The notes under the pieces were generated by a model, which was not told the DNA's origin, searched no databases, and worked only from the letters and a program-made list of their open reading frames with translations. A program made the position numbers and the translations under genes. From Cavia porcellus (Eukaryota; Chordata; Mammalia; Rodentia; Caviidae), in assembly GCF_034190915.1 (NCBI RefSeq), contig NW_026947543.1:1860001-1924000 (forward strand): DNA of 64,000 nucleotides, written 5' to 3'. The stretch's first letter is position 1; each line of letters begins with the position of its first letter. Shown here piece after piece: positions 34,390 to 44,022 of this stretch.

Positions 34390-36016
34390 GGATGAATATT
34401 CTTGGCCTGGTATGCCACAGGATTCTCACTGAAGGCTTCACTGCTCAGAATTTGGGGATGCAAGTGCTTGCCAATCTACACGTGGATGTACTTTCTATGG
34501 GATATGAAATATGCCAGGGCCTGGCAGATGTTCTCTGACATGTCCTATCCTTGAGCATATGCTTTTCCCTTGCCATGTCTGTCATTTGGCTGAGTCCTGT
34601 TCCCTAAGCTATTCAGTCAAGACTTGCTAGAATCATTCACCTGCAGTATAAGAGCTTTCTGTGAAATGTCTCAGCAGAAATCCTCTGCAAGCACATAGCT
34701 TTGGATATGAGAGACAGTGGTGGAAGTTGAATTTAAAGGGCAGATATTTGAAAACAATGAAACAAGCCCCGAATAAGATCTTTACATGTTTCCCAGATGA
34801 ATATGTTTGGAAATACGGGGGAAGATGGAGATCAAGACTGAGAAGAGTGCACACCCATTTGAAGGTACAAAAACCAGGGAAAAACATGGGAAAGCAAGAG
34901 AGCTGGTCAATTTGATGTAAAAATCTTTGATGATGAAAGGAAAATTATATTCTCTTGGTGATTTAATCAGGCTGTAGCAGTGAAGTTCTCATGTTGGTTG
35001 TCCTATGTGTGGCCTTCTGCATTGGGCAGTGGATGCAGGACAGGAGATCTTCAAATAAATCTGGTGGAACACAAAATAGTGAAAAAAATATCAAGCTAAA
35101 TCCTGTGTATTCCTTCCCTTTGAGAACATATATGGATAATGTCCGGAGTTTCAAAAGAGAAAATGTCTATTCGGTCATGGTTTCACCAATGAAATGGTCA
35201 CTTCACATAACATTTTTAATTTCGCTTTCACAGTTGCTCATGTACCGGGCCTGAGTAAAGCAGAATGCAGAGTAAGCCTCATCAATAGTTGTGCATTCCA
35301 TAAGTGGTTTTAAAACCAGTGAAACCCTTTGGACCTAGTGTTTGTATTTAATTGGTTGATTGGTTTTTCAAATTGTTTGTTTTACTATTTTTAACTTTGG
35401 GAGTCAGGGAAGCCCTCACTCATAGTGATTTAGACCTCTCCAAAAGCTCTGAAGTTATTCATGTAACAGCTATTACATGTTATAAGTTTCTCCTATTAAA
35501 ACTTGAAAGACTAACAGACTCTGCTACTTTTCATCTAAATTCATTGTTGGGCTAACTTCAGGGTTGGACTTTTTACAAGTCCTTTGAAATGTGTCCTCCT
35601 CTAGTCACTGGTCGTGCTGGAATTTACTTTCTTGTGAAGACAGGATTTGAGCAAATTGACACAAGTACAGTTTGCCACTACTCTGGACACCTGGTTAAGT
35701 ATCGAGTTCCCTAAATGGTGTGTGTTTTACTTTGATCTCTGCTGACACTTTGCTCATCCAGTTAGAACCACAGGGCTCCAGGCCATAGCGTTCCAGGCCT
35801 AAACAAGAAAATTTCCATTCCGTTTTGGGAGTTCATTCGTCTCTCATAATTACTTTTTCCACAAATGTGTGCTTCAGGAGAGGCCCTGTCCAAATGTGGA
35901 GAGGCCCATTTTCATTCACTCACTTTCAGACTTTCTAAGATTTTCAGTTACTAGAGATTTGCCCAGACTTGCCATTGTCAAGGGACAGTGCACTTCACTT
36001 GAAATTGTGCAGTATT

Positions 36017-36020
36017 ACTT
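36017..36020. repeat. Gamma-ERV target-site duplication, left copy (ACTT)
   Basis: ACTT precedes the LTR here and follows it at 44522-44525; uninterrupted units read TATTACTTCATGTG with one ACTT. Confidence 0.92.
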
Positions 36021-36519
36021 TGTTAGGGCCAACGCCGCAGGGAAAGAGACCCCAAGGACTCAACTCTTGGTGAGGAAAAAAAAGTTTATTTCCATGTGCA
36101 TGGGGTCCCTCAGGCAAACGAGTGCGGAGGGGCCCCGAGGGGAATTTGTGCAGGGTTTTTAAAGGTACAAGCCGGAGGCAAGCAAGTTTACAGAAGCAAA
36201 TTGCATTGGTTAATTTTGAACGGCGCAGTACTTGGCTAACGCTGATTTGAGGGTCTGGGGCTGAGTAACCATGGAGACCGAGGGTCTTGGGTTGACCTTA
36301 GAGTGCCAGGTGCCCCCTGGTCCTGTTTATACAGTACATTCTTTTGCTTATCTCTATCTTTACAGAGTACAGAACATCTAGTGGTTAATGGCTAGCAGAG
36401 ACATTCCTTTCTGCCCTGCTCTGATTATCTCCTGGGAAAGGTTTAGGGAGTGAAGCATTCTTTACTGCTCTGTTTTATAACTCGGGGAGGGGGTTGTAGC
36501 AGGGGGGTCGACTCTCACA
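36021..36519 (-). repeat. Gamma-ERV 3' LTR
   Basis: 499 bp, TGTTAGGG at left and CTCTCACA at right on the plus strand. About nine substitutions and no indels separate it from the 5' LTR. Its AATAAA signal would terminate proviral RNA. Confidence 0.95.
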
Positions 36520-36537
36520 TTCCCCCCTTTTATTTTT
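36520..36537 (-). other. Gamma-ERV polypurine tract
   Basis: AAAAATAAAAGGGGGGAA directly before the 3' LTR in proviral sense, just after the env stop; primes plus-strand DNA synthesis. Confidence 0.88.
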
Positions 36538-36553
36538 CCAATGACTTTTAATC

Positions 36554-38374
36554 CTAAAGGTCCTGTATAGGTAAGGGGTCATATTGTTGACGTAGCACCA
36601 TAACTTTTACCTGAGAGATCTGAGCCCTCACAAATTGGGTTACTCGGTTAATGAGGCAAGGGGCTATAGTCATGACTATAATGAATCCGGCCAGGGGTCC
36701 CAGTAAAGGAAGAACATAGGGCAGGATTGATTCCCAGAAAGAAAACATTTTGGCTTCACTTGAAGGGGGCTCTCGAGATTTGATTCTCTCTCTCAACTTT
36801 TCCATTGCGTCTTTTACAATCCCAGTATGATCAGTGTAGAAACAACATTCTTCTCTAAGTGCGGCGCAGAGACCGCCTTCTTTTAAAAATAGAAGATCTA
36901 AGCCTCTTCTGTTCTGTAACACTACTTCAGATAGAGACGAGAGAGATTGTTGTAACGCAGTTATAGAAGTTTCTAAGGCCTGTAAATCTTGGTTTACTAC
37001 TGCAAGAAGCTGTTGGCGGGATTGATGCCCAGTAATGAGGGCTGCTGTGCCAGTTCCTATCCCCCCTGCCACCCCTATCCCCAATAGGACTGCTAGGGTC
37101 AAGGAGACAGGTTCCCGTTTATATCGACCTTTTATGAGGGGGAGAATGTCAGGAGGGAGATACTTAATGCGTGGCATAAGGTCTATGAGGATGCAGGAGC
37201 TGTCCCCTGCAAGGAGTACATTTGTGGAAACACAAGGGGTGAGCCCCGTAGTACATAACCAGAATGCCCCGGTGGGAGGGATGAGGTACTGGTTTTTGGG
37301 GAAGGAGCGGGTATATGTGAGGCAGCGATGGCGTAGGTCTGCAGGCCAATTATCGAGTGTCCCTATACAGGTTCCTCGGCTAGCGAGGCCAGGTAAAGGA
37401 AGGGTGTGGAACACGTGATCCCAATCGCACTGGTCGGAATTAGGGGTCAGCGTATAGGAATCATTTAGAGCAGTCCCCTCATAATATGGAGGGTTAGCAC
37501 TTAAACATAACCAACAAGCCTGGGCCAGGTCTGGATGGGTAAGATTAAGGGCTCTATGAGCCCCAAGTATAAGGTTAAGGAGAGAGTTTACAGTTGGAGG
37601 GACGAGTCCCGACTCAGGAGGATTAGTTAAATCCCCGGAGGGGGTGCGAGGTGAGGTCATGTATTCTCGATTTTGGGTAGCCTTGGGCCCCGGGGATAAA
37701 AATCTTTTAGCAGTTGTTGGGGCCTGTGGTGGCGGGGACGGCCTTGTTTCCGGTTTTAATTCTTTTTTGATAAACAAATATCCCCCTGAGTCTTTTCCAC
37801 TTTGATAATATCTAAACCCCCAAGTTTTTCCGGTGATCCATGAAGGCTCTTGGGGGGTAAGGACCGTGAGTTGTAGGTTTAGGCAGGGTCCAGGTCCCTG
37901 GCTTGACTTGGCATCCCAAGCCCCACCATAACAAGTGGGGGGCTTTGGGCGAGCTCCAGTCAACTTTGAAAGACTAATGTGTTGGTCCCTTATGGTGGGT
38001 GTCCACGCAGTGGCCACCGTCTCACATCCCCAGTAAGCACAGTAATATTCTCCTGGGGAGTTACAATAGGTTCTCCCCTCCACTGAAGTTGGGCATAGGT
38101 AAACACCCTGAGATGGATCCATACAGGGGGCTTGAGGGACAATATCGCAGGAAAAGAAGGCAAAAGTGGGATTACCTGATCCTTCCCACTTGTCGACCAC
38201 CTCTTGGTTGTCCCACTTAATTAATGACCAGATCCAAGGGCGGTGGGGGTTAGCTATCGCAGGGGTGACTAGCATTAACATGAGTAATCCCATTATAGCC
38301 CAGGGGGTTACAATCTGGGGTCTTTGTTGGATCATCTTGCAATAATACACAAGGGGAGCGTATAGAAACAGCAT
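36554..38374 (-). CDS. env: Gamma-ERV envelope glycoprotein, open frame
   Basis: 606 residues, open from ATG at 38374 to 36554. A hydrophobic leader (about 22-41) ends AIA. SU has many cysteines, a proline-rich hinge (about 205-260) and the CWLC isomerase motif at 287-290. A furin-type site RYKR (417-420) is followed by a hydrophobic fusion peptide. TM has the immunosuppressive-region-like LQNRRGLDLLF and CX6CC (503-511), a membrane span (about 549-575) and a tail ending in YDPL, resembling an R-peptide. The order fits gammaretroviral envelopes, which mediate receptor binding and membrane fusion. It is expected from spliced mRNA. Whether the protein is made or functional cannot be judged; no defect is visible. 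Confidence 0.9.
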   Translation of the reverse strand: MLFLYAPLVYYCKMIQQRPQIVTPWAIMGLLMLMLVTPAIANPHRPWIWSLIKWDNQEVVDKWEGSGNPTFAFFSCDIVPQAPCMDPSQGVYLCPTSVEGRTYCNSPGEYYCAYWGCETVATAWTPTIRDQHISLSKLTGARPKPPTCYGGAWDAKSSQGPGPCLNLQLTVLTPQEPSWITGKTWGFRYYQSGKDSGGYLFIKKELKPETRPSPPPQAPTTAKRFLSPGPKATQNREYMTSPRTPSGDLTNPPESGLVPPTVNSLLNLILGAHRALNLTHPDLAQACWLCLSANPPYYEGTALNDSYTLTPNSDQCDWDHVFHTLPLPGLASRGTCIGTLDNWPADLRHRCLTYTRSFPKNQYLIPPTGAFWLCTTGLTPCVSTNVLLAGDSSCILIDLMPRIKYLPPDILPLIKGRYKREPVSLTLAVLLGIGVAGGIGTGTAALITGHQSRQQLLAVVNQDLQALETSITALQQSLSSLSEVVLQNRRGLDLLFLKEGGLCAALREECCFYTDHTGIVKDAMEKLRERIKSREPPSSEAKMFSFWESILPYVLPLLGPLAGFIIVMTIAPCLINRVTQFVRAQISQVKVMVLRQQYDPLPIQDL

Positions 38375-41300
38375 TAAAGAGTCTTTCGGCTCAGTTTAAG
38401 TTTCAAGGGGTTATCAAACCACTTGAGTTCCCAGGAGCTGTCCTCTGGCGCTGAAGCAGGCTTTAGATGTGACGCGTGGATCCAAGAGGCGACTCCGTCA
38501 ACCTTTACCGCTGTAGGAGTAGTCAATAGGACCTGGTATGGTCCTTTCCAATGAGGCTGTAGAGTCTCTTGTTGGTGGCGCCGGACGAACACAAAGTCTC
38601 CCACCTGGTATGGATGTGGTGCGGGGAACTCACTGGGAGCATAGGCCGAGGCTAGCTGCGTCCACACGTCCCTCTGTAGATTGTCAAGGGCGATGAACCT
38701 GTCAGACAGGGAGGTTGGCAACGAGGCAGCATGCTCAGTTAAGGGAGTGAGATCTCGAATGGGGGGTGGAGTGCCAAAAAGGATTTCGAAGGGAGTAAGG
38801 TTAGGGGGTTTGGTAGACGGGGTGTTTCGCGCGCGAAAAAGGGCATACGGCAGGAGCATTGTCCAATCTTTTAAGCCAGTCTCATGAGCCAATTTAGTGA
38901 GGGTCTCCTTAATAGTTCTATTCATTCTTTCTACCTGTCCTGAACTTTGGGGTCTATAAGCACAATGTAACTTCCAATCAATCCCCAATATGTTGGCCAG
39001 TCCCTGACTTACCTTAGCCACAAACGCCGGTCCATTATCAGACCCTATTACCTTTGGCAATCCGAACCGGGGAAATATTTCTTCCATCAACTTTTTAGTT
39101 ACCACGGCAGCAGTTTCCTTTTTGGTAGGAAAAGCCTCAGTCCATACAGAAAAGGTGTCTACAAAAACTAGCAGATATTTTAGTCCGCATCGGGCAGGCT
39201 TAACTTCTGTAAAGTCCACTTCCCAGTATTGTCCAGGTCTGGTGCCACGTAGCCTTTTGCCGGGGGCCAGCTTGGCAGGGTAGGCATTGGTCAATTGACA
39301 TGCCTCACAATTAGCCACCACCCGATTGGCGACCTGACGTATGGCAGTGGGGGATGCCCCTGGGAAGTCTTGGCGTTGGGCCAGTAGGCTTAGCTTTTTA
39401 GCTCCCAAATGGGTGAGCCGGTGGGCCTGTTGTATGTAAGCAGTCAAATCAGGTGTTTCAGGGGTTTGGTTAATCTGAGCTTTCTCCTTTGGAGGAGAAT
39501 CTTTGACATCAGTCGCCAACATTTGTGAGTCTCCCATGGCTGCAGATTTTGCTGCCTGATCGGCCAGGTTGTTTCCCCTTGTGACGGGATCAGTCCCTTT
39601 CTGGTGGCTGTTACAGTGTATTATCGCCACCTTCTGGGGCAACATAACTGCAGCGAGCAACTGGAGGATTTCCTGTTTGTGTTTTATTTCTTTTCCTGCG
39701 GAGGTCAGAAGCCCCCATGGCGGTATATGGCCCCGTGGATGTGGGCCGTTGCAAAGGCATATCGGCTATCCGTGTAAATGTTCGCTCGCTTTCCTTTAGC
39801 GAGCTCCAGAGCCTTAGTCAAAGCAATCAGTTCGGCCTTTTGGGCCGAGGACCCGTCCTCTAGTCTGGCTGTCCATATAACATTGGAATAATCAGTCACA
39901 GCCGCCCCCGCATACCGCTTACCTTGAATCAAAAAGCTACTCCCGTCAGTGAAGTAGGTCACCTCTGCATTGGGTAGGGGGCAATCCAATAAGTCCGGTC
40001 GTACTCCGGCCTCTTCTGCCAAGACGTCCTGGCAGGTATGGAGGACGGGTTCCGAAGCTTCTTCCGGCAGCAGAGTCGCCGGGTTGAGAGTCACCGGGGG
40101 TCCAAAAGTTATCTTGTCCTTGTTGAGCAAGAGGCTCTGATAATGAGTAACTCTGGCATTTGAGAGCCACCTGTCTGGAGGCTGGCGGATGATGCTTTCT
40201 AGCGTGTGCGGGGCAATGATTGTTATTTTTTGTCCCAAAGTCAATTTGTCAGCGTCTTTAATGAGTAAGGCAGCTGCTGCGATGGCCTTTAGGCAAGGTG
40301 GCCACCCGCTTGCCACCGTGTCCAGTCTTTTTGAGAGGTAAGCCACCGGACGCCTCCATGGCCCAAAGGCCTGGGTCAGTACTCCTCTCGCTATTCCTCT
40401 CTTTTCTTCAATGAAGAGAGTAAAGGGCTTATCCACATTAGGAAGAGCCAGGGCCGGAGCGGACAGGAGAGCCCGCTTGATGGCATCAAAGGCCTGCTGG
40501 TGATCTTTTTCCCAGATAAAGGGAGACCCCCCCTTCAGTAACGGATACAGGGGAGCTGCCAAAGTTGCGAATCCGGGGATCCACAACCGGCAAAACCCCG
40601 CAGTACCCAGGAACTCTCGTAATTGTTTTTGACTCTTTGGGGGGGGAATCTGGACCACAGTCTGTTTTCTGGCCTCAGTGAGCCACCTTTTTCCCCCTTT
40701 TAAGGAGTAACCCAGAAAAATTACCTCTCGCTTACAAATTTGAGCCTTTTTTGCTGATGCCCTATACCCCAGGATAGCCAACTCACGTAAAAGGTCCTGA
40801 GTTCCACTTGTGCAGTCACCCTCAGAGTCCGCAGCCAGCAGCAAGTCATCTACATATTGAAGAAGGGTGAGGCTTGGGTGTTGAGCCCGAAAGGGGGCTA
40901 AATCCTTATGTAGGGCTTCATCAAAGATGGTTGGGCTGTTTTTGAAGCCCTGTGGGAGGCGCATCCAGGTTAGTTGTCCCGCGGACCCAGTCTCAGGGTC
41001 CGTCCATTCAAATGCAAATAAGGGCTGGCTATCTTTGTGTAAAGGCAAACAGAAAAAGGCATCCTTTAAATCCAGAACAGTGTACCAAGTCCTTGACGGA
41101 TTTAACCCGCTGAGGAGATTATAGGGATTGGGTACGGTGGGGTGAATGTCTTCTACCCTGCTATTGACCTCCCTTAGGTCCTGTACCGGTCTGTAGTCAT
41201 TCGTCCCGGGCTTTCTGACCGGGAGTAACGGAGTATTCCATGCAGACCGACAAGGAGTTAATACCCCTTGATCTAAAAGTCTCTGTATGTGCACCTTAAT

Positions 41301-41885
41301 CCCTAGGTGAGCTTCTCTATTAATGGGATATTGCTTAACCCGAATAGGGGAGGCAGTGGTTTTTAAAGTAACCACTACAGGCGGTTGCTGGCTTGCCAGC
41401 CCGAGTCCAGCCGTCTCGGCCCAGGATTCTTTAAAATCAGTTAGCCAGGCTGGGGCGATAGGCTGGGGATCCTGGTGGTCGTAGAGCCTATATTCATCTT
41501 CCAGTGTTAGAGATAACACCGTAACCATAGGTTGCCCAACCTTTGGGTTACGGAATGTCACTTGAGGTCCTTGGGGCTCAAAGGAAATCTTTGCCCCCAG
41601 TTTGGTTAATAAGTCCCGTCCCAGGAGGGGAGCAGGACATTCGGGAATAACCAGAAAGGAGTGTTTTACTTTTCCCTTGCCTAAGTCAACTGTGCGCTCA
41701 GTGGTCCACGAGCGATATTTGCTCCCATTAGCCCCTTGAACTAATGATTTCTTAGTTGAAAGGGCCCCTAAGGGGGCTTGTAAGGCCGAATAAACAGCTC
41801 CCGTATCGACCTCGAATTCCACGGGAGTCCCCTCCACTTTAAACATTACCCTGAGCTCGGGGAGGGGATCCGAGCCCCGAAGTCC
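38374..41885 (-). pseudogene. pol: Gamma-ERV pol, frameshifted in RNase H
   Basis: The first part (to a stop at 39705-39707) encodes protease with [12 protein letters not shown] with [18 protein letters not shown] and catalytic YVDD, and most of RNase H ([24 protein letters not shown]). The frame then fails after AIYRHGGF. The reading continues in another frame from about 39710 to 38374: the end of RNase H (NNLADQAA), an HHCC zinc domain (HRLTHLG to CEAC), the DDE residues (VDFTEV, GSDNGPAF, SSGQVERMNR) and a C-terminal GPYQV region. A single-base change in the short G run at 39712-39716 explains it. No complete RNase H-integrase can be made. The integrase stop overlaps the env ATG as TAATG. 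Confidence 0.92.
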
Positions 41886-41888
41886 CTA
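41886..41888 (-). other. Gag-pol UAG readthrough codon
   Basis: Gag ends LDEED-UAG and pol continues in the same frame beginning GLRGS. This same-frame UAG junction is the standard gammaretroviral suppression site; the downstream RNA structure was not modelled. Confidence 0.8.
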
Positions 41889-43523
41889 GTCTTCTTCATC
41901 CAGGGCGAGCATGGGGGCTCGGGATCGCTGTGAGGACTGCCTTTCTCGTTCTTCTTTGGCCCGTTTTTTTTTTTTTAACTTTTCACAGTCTTTGATCAGG
42001 TGTCCTTTTTCCTTACAATATGCACATTGGTCAGGGTCTAATGGAGGGCGAGTGGGCTTTCCCTTTCCTGGCTCAGGTTTTCCCTGAATAACTGTGGCCA
42101 ACATCTTAGTTAATTCCTTGTTTCATCTTTTGTCCCTAGCTAACTCTTTCTCTTCCTCTGTCTCCCGCTTATAGTAGACTTTTTCAGCTTCCTTAACAAG
42201 ATCCCTCAGAGTCAGGTCTTGGAGACCATCTAGCCTTTGGAGCTTACGTCTTATATCAGGGGCCGATTGCCCTATGAAGGCCATAGCTATCGAGCCTTGT
42301 CGGCCTTCCTCCTCAGGGTTAAAAGGCGTATATCGCCGGTAAGCTTCCATCAGGCGTTCTAGAAAAACTGAGGGAGTCTCAGTAGGTCCTTGGGTAACTT
42401 CTCTTACCTTGGCCAGATTAGTGGGGTGCCTTGCGGCCGCCCGGAGACCTGCCATTAGAGTCTGGCAATAGATAGAAAGATGCTGCCTACCGGCAGGTGA
42501 GTTGGGTTCCCAGTTGGGGCGCTTTAAGTGGAAGAAGTCATCGATCCGGTCTGGTCTCTGGGTGGGTCTGCCATCCTCTCTGGGAACAGCTTTCTGGGCT
42601 TCCAGGAGGATGCGGTCTCTTTCCTCAGTGGTGAACAGGACCCCTAGGAGCTGTTGACAGTCGTCCCAGGTGGGTTGGTGGGAGAACATAACAGAATCCA
42701 TTAGACCTGTTAGCTTAGAAGGATCATCAGAAAAAGGAGGGTTATTGTTTTTCCAGTTATAGAGATCTGAGGTAGAAAAAGGCCAGTACTGTAAAGCGGG
42801 CATCTGCCCTCCATCTGTCCCATCGTCTATCATGGGCCCATAGGGACGGAGAGGGAGGGTAACGACTGGATCCTCAGGCCGTAGCTTGCTCCGAGTGTTC
42901 TGGGCTGGGCCCGTGGGCCCCGGAGGTGTGGGCTCGGGGCAAGCCATCGCAGGGAGTGGGGGATATAGAGGGGACGGGGGTATCGGAGGAGAAGGGGAAT
43001 TTAGCTCAGGTGAAGAGGGGGCTGACGGAGAAGCAGCACACGATCCGGACGAGGAGGCTGGAGAAGAGAGTGGGTACGGAGGAGGTTGAGTCAGCTGGGA
43101 AGGAGGAGGCTGGTCATAGTCGAGTAAGGGTAGATCAGGCTGAGACTCGGGCAGGACCGGAGCCGAAGTGGGAGGTCCTTTCAGAGCTAAAAGCTTTGGT
43201 ACAGATGAGTCAGAAGGGGGAAGAAAGGATTTTACCCATAATGGGGGTTCCTCCCTGAGGTCCTGCCATACCAGGATGTAAGCGACCTGATCAGGGTGCC
43301 CCCTTTGTCCGGGGCGGAAGATGACGTCCTTAACTGCTAGAATGAGGGGCAGATGAAAAGTCCCCTCTGGTGGCCATCCCACAGAGAAAGCAGGCCACTC
43401 AGTCGAGCAGAAATCCTGCCACTTACTCTTCTTGACCTGCAAGGAGAGATCGTGAGCCCTCTTCCGCACCTCCGACCAATGGTCGAGGGTGAGGGACAAT
43501 GGGGATGAGGTCGATTGTCCCAT
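41886..43523 (-). pseudogene. gag: Gamma-ERV gag, interrupted by an in-frame UGA
   Basis: ATG at 43523, MGQ start with a myristoylatable glycine. Matrix is followed by a proline-rich p12-like region with late motif PPPY (residues 147-150) and a PSAP near 166-169. Capsid carries a major homology region around residues 378-398 (GPTETPSVFLERLMEAYRRY). The frame meets TGA at 42123-42125 after a charged run (EEEKELARDKR). The same frame then continues through nucleocapsid with one CCHC knuckle (CAYCKEKGHLIKDC) to the normal gag UAG at 41886-41888. The protein made would lack nucleocapsid and could not be extended into pol without reading through both stops. The context allows a CGA-to-TGA transition, an inference. 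Confidence 0.9.
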
Positions 43524-43647
43524 GATGTTCTATTGTCACAGGGCGGTTAACGCAAGCGCGGTACAACAAATAACCAAACACAGCACCCACGACACACAAG
43601 ACAATCAGGCCGGCCACTTCATTCACATGCATAGGCATCAGTTTCAC
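43423..43647 (-). other. Short hydrophobic open frame overlapping the gag start
   Basis: About 74 codons beginning GTG AAA CTG ATG and overlapping the first ~100 bases of gag in a different frame. It encodes a strongly hydrophobic segment (VAGLIVLCVVGAVFGYLLY) followed by a basic residue and cysteine. In murine leukaemia viruses a CUG-initiated leader with one membrane span precedes Gag in frame (glyco-Gag). Here the gag frame has a TAG three codons before its ATG, so no in-frame extension exists. It may be a shifted glyco-Gag leader relic or chance. Confidence 0.35.
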
Positions 43648-43667
43648 TCCAAATGAGACACCTTACA

Positions 43668-43800
43668 GGGTGTCTCCAGATTGGCCCGGGCGGACCACAG
43701 ACTGGGAATCGAAATCCCCCAGAGGAGTCACCTCAAAGGGTGTCTCCAGATTGGCCCAGATGGACCACAGATTGGGAATCGAAATTCCCCAGATCGATAG
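43668..43800. repeat. 70-bp tandem repeat in the gamma-ERV leader
   Basis: GGGTGTCTCCAGATTGGCCC at 43668 recurs at 43738, period 70, with shared GGACCACAGA and TGGGAATCGAAAT stretches; the second copy is slightly shorter and diverged. It lies in the untranslated leader where dimerisation and packaging stems are expected. Confidence 0.82.
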
Positions 43801-43956
43801 GGAGGCCCTATCGCAGATGGTGAACCACGGAAACCGTGTGGGGCGTCCCCCAGTCACCAGGGAACAGAGTACGAAACAGATAACAAAAATTGCCCCTAGA
43901 TCGGAGCCGTATGGCTCGGGGCGTAAACACCGGTGGTATGAAAAGCGACCAGTCGT

Positions 43957-43962
43957 ACTCAC
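43957..43962 (-). other. Gamma-ERV splice donor candidate
   Basis: GTGAGT on the minus strand, preceded by CGG, in the leader about 40 bases after the primer site. It would supply the donor for env mRNA. Confidence 0.5.
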
Positions 43963-44001
43963 CCGCAGAGCCGTTGGGGTCACCTCCCGTGAGACGTGCT
44001 T

Positions 44002-44019
44002 ATCTCGGTGGGACCTCCA
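44002..44019 (-). other. Gamma-ERV primer-binding site, tRNA-Gln
   Basis: Three bases after the 5' LTR in proviral sense: TGGAGGTCCCACCGAGAT, an exact complement to the 3' end of mammalian tRNA-Gln (UUG) as I know it. Endogenous murine-leukaemia-type proviruses with Gln sites are established; most exogenous ones use tRNA-Pro. Confidence 0.85.
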
Positions 44020-44022
44020 CGA

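Larger units (their letters stand above)
43524..44001 (-). other. Gamma-ERV untranslated leader
   Basis: About 480 bp between primer site and gag. It contains the GTGAGT donor, the 70-bp tandem repeat and the start of the hydrophobic open frame, with CG-rich stretches as in packaging regions. Confidence 0.75.

Noticed and set aside
42886..43258. Plus-strand frames opposite the gamma-ERV gag
   Set aside because: Glycine/glutamate-rich antisense shadows of the proline-rich p12 region.
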